From: CAYVKY01 sp964452115
Lineage (GTDB): Bacteria > Bacteroidota > Ignavibacteria > Tepidaquicellales > Tepidaquicellaceae
Direction of reading: 5' to 3'
Length of the DNA: 11,555 nt
NCBI GenBank assembly: GCA_964452115.1
Contig: CAYVKY010000071.1
Location: forward strand, 1-11,555
In this document: positions 6,147 to 11,555 of the stretch, one piece after another
How positions within the stretch are numbered: the stretch's first letter is position 1
Layout: each line of letters begins with the position of its first letter
Program-made: the position numbers and the translations under genes
Notes under the pieces: model-generated
Databases searched by the model: none
Seen by the model: the letters and a program-made list of their open reading frames with translations, nothing else
What the model was told of the DNA's origin: nothing

Positions 6147-7308
6147 AATTATTTTTCATATAGATATGGATGCTTTCTTTGCAAGCTGCGAAGAAGCGCT
6201 GAATCCGTCATTGAAAAATAAGCCGCTGGTAGTCGGCGGCACAAGGGATGACACTCGCAGTATTGTATCTTGTCCGAATTATAAAGCCCGCGCACTCGGT
6301 GTAAAAACAGCAATGCCGATTTCGAGGGCTTTACTGCTTGTGCCTGACGGAAATTTTATACGCGGTACAAGGGGATTGTATTCTGACTTTTCCAAAAAAG
6401 TGATGAACATACTCCGCTCATATACACCCGATGTAATGCCAGCCAGTATTGATGAAGCATATCTTGATGTAACAGGAGTGATGCATTTGTATGACGATAA
6501 TCCTTATAAACTTGCAAAGAAAATTAAAGATGAAATCAGAGATACACTTGGAATCACATGTTCGGTTGGCATTTCCAAATCGAAGATGTATTCCAAAATT
6601 GCATCCAAGATGAATAAGCCGGACGGCATAACGCTCGTAACATTCGGAAAAGAAAAGGAGTTTATTTCCGAACTTCCCGTGGAGCGCATTCCCGGTGTCG
6701 GAAAATCCACGATGCAGCGGCTTCAGAAATACGGCATTAAAAAAATCGGTGATGCACTGAAATTCGACAAATCATTTTTTGAAAAGGAAATAGGGGACTA
6801 CGCATCGTTTATTTACAGGGTTGCCGATGGAACTTACAATAATGATACCGTATATTCGGAATCCGAAGAAGGTCAGAAGTCATTGTCGAAGGAGCATACA
6901 TTTGACAGGGATATCAAAGATATAGATGTGCTGTATAAAGAGTTGTACACATTGCTGGAAAGAGCCTGCTCCCGCCTTCGTAAATATAATTACCAGTCAA
7001 AGACAATCACAGTGAAAATCAAGCAATATGATTTTACTGTTTACCAGAATTCATTTACATTAAAATCGTATTCAAATCTTGAATCATCTTTTTATCAGGA
7101 AGCAAAAAACCTGTTGAAAAAGTTAATGTCAAAAGGAAAGCCAATCAGACTTCTCGGCGTGAAATTTTCCGAATTAATAGAAAGTGACGAAAATTTTCAG
7201 GGAAATATTTTTCTTGATTCAGATAAAATGAAAAACCTCACAAAAAAACTTGACGGCATAAGGAGCAAATATAAATTTGATATAGTTAAATTCGGAAAGA
7301 ATTTTTAA
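6136..7308 (+). CDS. dinB: DNA polymerase IV (Y-family translesion polymerase) DinB
   Basis: This 390-aa error-prone polymerase bypasses DNA lesions. The palm motif HIDMDAFFA carries catalytic Asp10 and a probable steric-gate Phe15; ASIDEAYLD supplies Asp105 and Glu106. GISKSKMYSKIASKMNKP at 144-161 and the helix-hairpin-helix IPGVGKS at 184-190 follow, then a little-finger domain. Near the C-terminus QGNIFL at 355-360 sits where relatives carry the sliding-clamp binding motif (QLxLF form), followed by the usual basic helix. The catalytic residues are complete. The ATG lies inside the nadE 3' end with no ribosome binding site of its own, pointing to translational coupling. No LexA-type operator is visible just upstream, as that region is coding. 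The stop codon interlocks with that of the convergent gene. Confidence 0.95.
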   Translation: MKTKIIFHIDMDAFFASCEEALNPSLKNKPLVVGGTRDDTRSIVSCPNYKARALGVKTAMPISRALLLVPDGNFIRGTRGLYSDFSKKVMNILRSYTPDVMPASIDEAYLDVTGVMHLYDDNPYKLAKKIKDEIRDTLGITCSVGISKSKMYSKIASKMNKPDGITLVTFGKEKEFISELPVERIPGVGKSTMQRLQKYGIKKIGDALKFDKSFFEKEIGDYASFIYRVADGTYNNDTVYSESEEGQKSLSKEHTFDRDIKDIDVLYKELYTLLERACSRLRKYNYQSKTITVKIKQYDFTVYQNSFTLKSYSNLESSFYQEAKNLLKKLMSKGKPIRLLGVKFSELIESDENFQGNIFLDSDKMKNLTKKLDGIRSKYKFDIVKFGKNF

Positions 7309-8969
7309 TCTTTGTAAGTGTATTTCAGTACGATATTATTCAGCCCGTCCAGATAAAATCCGTGTACATTATTTTTTAGAAGATAAATCCTCATGTTGTA
7401 ATAAAGGATTGCCCACGCTGCATCATCAATCACAATTTTTTCCATATCATTATATAGTTTTGCACGCTCATCAAAATCATTCAGGCGCATCGCCTTATCG
7501 TAAAGGCTGTCAGCCGCCGCATTTTTATACCCCGATTTATTCGGACCGAAAGGAATAATATTTTTTCCGTAAAAGAGCGCCATAAAGTTTTCAGGGTCGT
7601 AATAGTCCGCACCCCAGTTGCCGCGAGTGAATGCAACCTCGCCGAACTGCTGCTGCGAATTCAGAACAGACTGCATCACCTGTTCGATTTTCATCTGAAT
7701 ACCGATATCCGCAAACTGATTCTGAAGAGCGATTGCAAGCGACTTTTGCAGTTCATCATTTGAAACATAAAGTGAAAGCGATAAACCTTTTCCGCCGGGA
7801 TATCCGGATTTATTCAGATAATATCTCGCGGAATCAACATTATAATTGTACCCTTTTGTTTTTTCGGAAAAGCCCGGAAGTCCCACAGGTAAAGGTCCGT
7901 TCAAAGCAGCAACTCCGCGTCCGCGCAATATATAGCGGACAATTTTTTCCTTGTCAATTGCAAAGTTGACAGCCTTTCTGAGATCTTTATTATTTACAAA
8001 CGGACTTGTTTTTCCTGCCGGAAGTGATGTATCCTGAAGCATTATAAGATACACTGTGTTCAGCCACGGCTGTCGTACGAGTGAAAAATCCCGTTTTTCC
8101 GGGGAAAGCAATCTGCCGTCTTCATCTGTTAACGCCTGCAGAATTTCGAATGCAGGCTCTGTGTAATCGAAATCACCATTGATGAAATCAAGAAATTCCG
8201 ATTCGGTTGACTGCTTGAATTTAATACTTACGGAATTCAGATACGGCAGTTTTTTTCCGGAAGAATCGGACTGATAATAATTTTCATTTTTTACGAGAAG
8301 AAGTTCTTTGTCAATATCCCATTTCTGAAATTTAAATGGACCTGTGCCGACAGGATGAAATCCGAAATTGTCGCCGTAATATTGCACTGCTTCAGGCGGA
8401 TAAATAAATGCATAAGTCATAGTCAGCAGACTAAGAAACGGAGCGAAGGGTTTATCAAGAATTATCTGAATTGTTGTGTCATTTAAAACTTTCAGACCTT
8501 CGATTGAACCGGATGTTTTTTGCGAATATGATTCTGCCCCTTTTATCTTATCGCGGAACACCCATAGTCCGCGCGTTTTTGATGACGGATTGTTTACGCG
8601 TTCAAGGCAATACTTAACATCCGATGCAGTTACCGTGCGGTTTGGGCTAATACATTCATCATTCTGATACCGGATTCCGCTCCTCAGGTGAAAAGTGTAA
8701 GTGAGTGCATCATCGGAAACTTCAAATGAGCGTGCAAGTGCGGGTACGAGTTTTCCCGATTTATCATATTCCACGAGCGGCTCCATTACCTGATTAAGTA
8801 CCCAAATCGTGGCTGGGGCATTTGACATAACAGGGTCGAGAGTCTCAAGTCCTGTAAAAAAATTCATATTAAAAGTATTTGTACTTTTCGTATTTTTTCT
8901 ACCGCAGGCGAATGAAAAAACTACTAAAATAATTGACACAAAAATAACGATATATGAATTTCTTAACAT
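7305..8969 (-). CDS. ABC transporter solute-binding lipoprotein, oligopeptide/nickel family (SBP_bac_5)
   Basis: This 554-aa extracytoplasmic binding protein is of the size expected for the DppA/OppA family. The N-terminus is a lipoprotein signal: Arg at position 3, a hydrophobic core, then FSFAC with the lipidated Cys at 22 and a polar GRKNTKS linker. Family landmarks include LETLDPVMSNAP near 41-52, LVPALARSFEVSDDALTYTF, LRSGIRYQND, TASDVKYCLERV and HPVGTGPFKFQKW. Late in the chain comes the FTRGNWGADYYDPENF region typical of peptide binders. The ligand cannot be told from sequence; peptides are most likely. No permease or ATPase gene adjoins it here, so it may be an orphan receptor. It converges on dinB with a 4-bp overlap and no terminator between them. 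Confidence 0.9.
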   Translation of the reverse strand: MLRNSYIVIFVSIILVVFSFACGRKNTKSTNTFNMNFFTGLETLDPVMSNAPATIWVLNQVMEPLVEYDKSGKLVPALARSFEVSDDALTYTFHLRSGIRYQNDECISPNRTVTASDVKYCLERVNNPSSKTRGLWVFRDKIKGAESYSQKTSGSIEGLKVLNDTTIQIILDKPFAPFLSLLTMTYAFIYPPEAVQYYGDNFGFHPVGTGPFKFQKWDIDKELLLVKNENYYQSDSSGKKLPYLNSVSIKFKQSTESEFLDFINGDFDYTEPAFEILQALTDEDGRLLSPEKRDFSLVRQPWLNTVYLIMLQDTSLPAGKTSPFVNNKDLRKAVNFAIDKEKIVRYILRGRGVAALNGPLPVGLPGFSEKTKGYNYNVDSARYYLNKSGYPGGKGLSLSLYVSNDELQKSLAIALQNQFADIGIQMKIEQVMQSVLNSQQQFGEVAFTRGNWGADYYDPENFMALFYGKNIIPFGPNKSGYKNAAADSLYDKAMRLNDFDERAKLYNDMEKIVIDDAAWAILYYNMRIYLLKNNVHGFYLDGLNNIVLKYTYKD

Positions 8970-9125
8970 AAATATTTGTTGATAATATTGTAATTTAATA
9001 ATATTAGTAATTATTTAATATCATTAAATTAATAAGTGTGTGCTTTAACATTTTTTTAAAATTTCATAATACCTTTTTTTAAAAACCAAAATCATATATT
9101 TTAATAATTTATTTCTGTTAGCTTG
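8970..9125. promoter_or_regulatory. Divergent, very AT-rich control region between the binding protein and E1 genes
   Basis: These 156 bp must hold promoters for both divergent genes, but I cannot name a convincing one. The clearest structure is a perfect dyad, ATTTAAT-ATC-ATTAAAT, at 9013-9029. TTAACA at 9045-9050 could be a -35 element for the + strand, but the best -10 (CATAAT at 9065-9070) is only 14 nt away. TATTTCTG at 9110-9117 is one base from the Bacteroidota -7 consensus but lacks a partner and would leave almost no leader. No gene is visible. Confidence 0.4.
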
Positions 9126-11189
9126 ATGAAAAGTAAAGACAAAAAACCGAGACAAAATGACTATTTAAGCGGATTAAACAATTTTTTCGGACTTCCGGAG
9201 AGAAGGCTGATTGACGCTTATAAATTTATGCTGACTGCGCGAACTTTTGATGACAGAATTGAAACGATGATTAAGCAGGGTAAGGCAGGTTTTCTTATTT
9301 CGGGTTCCGGACACGAAGCTGCGCAGGTGGCTGCTGCGATGGCGCTGAAACCGGGCAAAGACTGGAGTTTTACATATTACAGGGATACTGCATTCGGTAT
9401 GGCGATGGGACTAACCGTACAGGATTTTTTCAGACATTCACTTGCAAAAGCAACCGACCCGTTTACAGGCGGCAGGCAGATGTGTCTTCATTTAGGAAGC
9501 AAAGAGTTCCGCATTCCTGTTTCGTCATCTCCGACAGGTTCGCAGTATTTGCAGGCGGTCGGTGCAGCGAAAAGCGCGCTTATAAGAAAAACCGATGAAA
9601 TAGCGTATGTAACTGGCGGCGAAGGTTCCACATCGCAGGGAGAATTTTATGAAGCGATAAACTGGAGTGCGAGGGAAAAACTTCCGGTAATTTTTTTAAT
9701 TCAGAATAATAAGTTTGCAATTTCCGTGCCCGTTGAAAATCAGGCAGCGGGCGGCTCGGTATTTAAAACGGTATCGGGTTTTGAAGGACTTCACAGATTT
9801 ACTACAGACGGTACGGATTTTATGATGAGTTACGGCACGCTAAAACATGCTGTGTCTCTTGCGCGGGCAGGCGAAGGTCCTTCACTGATATATGCGGATG
9901 TGGTGCGGCTGCGTTCACATTCGATGTCTGATGCACAGGAGAAATACCGCACAAGCGAATCTCTTGAAACTGATAAAGCCAATGACCCTCTTCTAAAAAT
10001 GGAAAAGTTTCTGACCGAAAATAAAATTCTGGAAGAAGGGGATATTGAATCCATCAGAAAAGAAATTCATGACAGTGTGCTTGAAGAAAGTGAAAAGGCA
10101 TTTAAAGAGCCCGACCCTGACCCGGCGACAGTTACAAAATATATGTACTGCCCGGAAGAAGAGCAGACAAAAATTGAATATGAACAAAATGAAAATCCGG
10201 GCGCTCCCGTGGTGATGGTTGATGCAATTAATCATGCACTTCACGAAGAGATGGAAAACAATCCCGATATGATAATATACGGCGAAGATATTGCAGACAG
10301 TAAAGGAGGAGTGTTTACGGCTACGAAAGGTTTATCGACAAAGTACGGCAATGAACGCGTATTCAATTCACCGCTTGCAGAAGCATCAATAATGGGCACT
10401 GCCGTAGGGATGGCATTGACGGGATTGAAACCCGCAGTTGAAATTCAGTTTGTAGATTATATTTTCCCGGCGATGATGCAGATAAAAGACGAAGTAACAA
10501 TGTACAGGTACAGGTCAAATAATCAGTTTACTTCAAATGTGCTTATCAGAACTGCCTGCGGCGGATATATCGGCGGCGGGCATTATCATTCGATAAATCT
10601 GGAAGGGCTTTTTGCAAAATGTCCCGGGATATATATTGCTTTCCCTTCGAATGCGAGGGACGCAAAAGGTCTGCTGAAAACTGCCTGCAGGCTGCAAGAC
10701 CCTGTACTTTTTATGGAGCATAAATTTTTATACAGGCAATCGTATGCAAAGTCTCCCGAGCCGTCAAAAGATTTTTATATACCTTTTGGCAAGGCAGAAA
10801 TAAAAAATGCCGGTGAAGATATTACAATCATTACATACGGAGCAATGGTTGAAAAGTCATTGCGAGCCGCAAAACAAATGGCAAAGAAAAATGTAAGTGT
10901 GGAGGTGATTGACCTGCGGACAATTGTACCGCTTGATATGAATACGATTCTGAATTCGGTAAAGAAAACAGGTAAAGTGATGGTGGTTTACGAAGATTCA
11001 AAATTTATGGGATTCGGTGCGGAGATTGCAGCGCAGATTGCAGAGTATGCATTTGAATATCTTGATGCACCCGTGAAAAGGGTTGCGGCACTTGATGTAC
11101 ATATACCTTTTGCTCATGTGCTGGAAAGTGCTGTACTACCGCAGGATGATACAATTTTAAAAGAGTGTGAAAAATTATCTGAATATTAA
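9126..11189 (+). CDS. 2-oxoacid dehydrogenase E1, alpha and beta subunits fused in one chain
   Basis: This 687-aa thiamine diphosphate enzyme decarboxylates a 2-oxoacid and passes the acyl group to lipoyl-E2. Residues about 20-330 are the E1-alpha half: TARTFDDRIETM, the ISGSGHEAAQVAAA substrate region, TYYRDTAFGMAMG, and the cofactor motif GGEGSTSQGEF (about 164-174) with its NN at 194-195. A charged linker follows. Residues about 361-687 are the E1-beta half: YGEDIADSKGGVF, NSPLAEASIMGTAVGMA, GGGHYHS and PSNARDAKGLL. The metal-binding GDG of the usual motif reads GEG here. Substrate cannot be decided between pyruvate and branched-chain 2-oxoacids, though the fused form is common in Bacteroidota-type genomes. 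ATG at 9126 is taken as start; the TTG just before it is unlikely. The E3 gene follows after 19 bp. Confidence 0.9.
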   Translation: MKSKDKKPRQNDYLSGLNNFFGLPERRLIDAYKFMLTARTFDDRIETMIKQGKAGFLISGSGHEAAQVAAAMALKPGKDWSFTYYRDTAFGMAMGLTVQDFFRHSLAKATDPFTGGRQMCLHLGSKEFRIPVSSSPTGSQYLQAVGAAKSALIRKTDEIAYVTGGEGSTSQGEFYEAINWSAREKLPVIFLIQNNKFAISVPVENQAAGGSVFKTVSGFEGLHRFTTDGTDFMMSYGTLKHAVSLARAGEGPSLIYADVVRLRSHSMSDAQEKYRTSESLETDKANDPLLKMEKFLTENKILEEGDIESIRKEIHDSVLEESEKAFKEPDPDPATVTKYMYCPEEEQTKIEYEQNENPGAPVVMVDAINHALHEEMENNPDMIIYGEDIADSKGGVFTATKGLSTKYGNERVFNSPLAEASIMGTAVGMALTGLKPAVEIQFVDYIFPAMMQIKDEVTMYRYRSNNQFTSNVLIRTACGGYIGGGHYHSINLEGLFAKCPGIYIAFPSNARDAKGLLKTACRLQDPVLFMEHKFLYRQSYAKSPEPSKDFYIPFGKAEIKNAGEDITIITYGAMVEKSLRAAKQMAKKNVSVEVIDLRTIVPLDMNTILNSVKKTGKVMVVYEDSKFMGFGAEIAAQIAEYAFEYLDAPVKRVAALDVHIPFAHVLESAVLPQDDTILKECEKLSEY

Positions 11190-11208
11190 AATAAAATAAA
11201 AAATACTT

Positions 11209-11555
11209 ATGAAAGAATTTGATTTAACGGTAATAGGAGGCGGTCCGGGCGGATATACTGCCGCAATCAGGGCTGCACAACTTGGATTTAACACGGCAAT
11301 TATAGAGCGCGACAGACTTGGCGGCGTGTGTCTCAACTGGGGATGCATTCCGACAAAAGCACTTATCAGAAGCGCCGAACTTATGAATAACGCAAAGCAT
11401 TTTGATACATTCGGGCTCGGAATTCAGGGCGAGATAAAAGTTGATTTTCCGAAAATAGTAAGCAGGTCAAGAGACGTTGCTGCGACATCGGAAAAAGGCG
11501 TGCAGTATCTGATGAAAAAAAATAAAATAACGGTAATAAAAGGCACGGGAATTTT
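11209..11555 (+). CDS. lpdA: Dihydrolipoamide dehydrogenase (E3), 5' part, cut by window end
   Basis: The first 115 codons of the flavoprotein that reoxidises lipoyl groups of 2-oxoacid dehydrogenase complexes with NAD+. The N-terminus carries the FAD dinucleotide-binding fold (TVIGGGPGGYTAAIRAAQLG, Gly10-Gly15, with Glu33 ending the second strand). The redox-active disulfide motif GGVCLNWGCIPTKAL follows, with Cys41 and Cys46. The W in CLNWGC and the spacing are typical of E3 and not of glutathione or mercuric reductases. It lies 19 bp after the E1 stop on the same strand, with no terminator between, so it is one operon. The frame is open to the last base. Confidence 0.93.
   Translation, partial: MKEFDLTVIGGGPGGYTAAIRAAQLGFNTAIIERDRLGGVCLNWGCIPTKALIRSAELMNNAKHFDTFGLGIQGEIKVDFPKIVSRSRDVAATSEKGVQYLMKKNKITVIKGTGI

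Noticed and set aside
7631..7969. A 112-codon + strand frame opposite the binding-protein gene
   Set aside because: No recognisable domain, no ribosome binding site, and full overlap with a well-supported gene.
9123..9125. TTG as the start codon of the E1 fusion
   Set aside because: An ATG follows immediately at 9126 and neither has a Shine-Dalgarno site. The ATG is the simpler choice and changes the protein by one residue.
9830..10244. Minus-strand open frames opposite the E1 gene
   Set aside because: They lie wholly within a gene with strong motif support and show Cys/Phe-rich, low-complexity translations typical of antisense reading.
1..11555. CRISPR array, prophage, toxin-antitoxin or defence island
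   Set aside because: No regularly spaced repeats, no integrase or transposase, no Cas, nuclease-helicase or toxin signatures in any supported frame.

Overview
The window looks like part of a metagenome-assembled or draft genome from the Bacteroidota/Chlorobi side of the tree, perhaps an Ignavibacteria-like lineage. This is inferred from four things: a C-terminal type IX secretion sorting tail at the left edge, two secreted DUF5683-like proteins, AT-rich spacers in which only one gene has a clear Shine-Dalgarno site, and one promoter candidate of the Bacteroidota form (TTG, 20 nt, TAnnTTTG). There are no tRNA or rRNA genes, no CRISPR array, no transposase and no phage gene. Most of the content is ordinary chromosomal housekeeping.

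Layout. (1) Positions 1-153 hold the 3' end of a secreted protein on the + strand. It converges on a minus-strand operon across a 237-bp spacer that carries a bidirectional terminator-like hairpin and a pair of related palindromes. (2) Positions 391-4707 hold a very tight minus-strand operon, in transcription order dsbD (thiol-disulfide interchange), a DUF5683-like secreted protein, truA (tRNA pseudouridine synthase) and a second DUF5683-like paralogue. Junctions are 1 nt overlap, 0 nt and 2 nt. dsbD is split by a run of exactly 100 N. The 55 bases on either side of the run are identical, and collapsing them restores one uninterrupted 593-codon frame, so the gap is almost certainly an assembly artefact and not a broken gene. 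(3) Positions 4708-5314 hold a divergent control region and a self-contained small gene with its own promoter candidate, strong ribosome binding site, GTG start and intrinsic terminator. It encodes an unrecognised 84-aa, possibly helix-turn-helix, protein. (4) Positions 5370-7308 hold nadE and dinB, overlapping by 11 bp. (5) Positions 7305-8969 hold a convergent lipoprotein of the oligopeptide/nickel-type solute-binding family, whose stop codon interlocks with that of dinB. (6) From 9126 to the right edge there is a 2-oxoacid dehydrogenase operon: a single-chain E1 with alpha and beta halves fused, then the start of the E3 dihydrolipoamide dehydrogenase gene.

How the genes fit together. The dsbD operon may serve envelope protein maturation (reductant delivered to the periplasm, plus two exported proteins of unknown role), with truA embedded in it. 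The E1 fusion and E3 belong to one multienzyme complex whose E2 is not visible here. I see no clear sign of a new defence or mobile system. The points most worth following up are the artefactual gap in dsbD, the DUF5683-truA-DUF5683 sandwich with its divergent TruA catalytic loop, and the autonomous small gene at 5001-5255.
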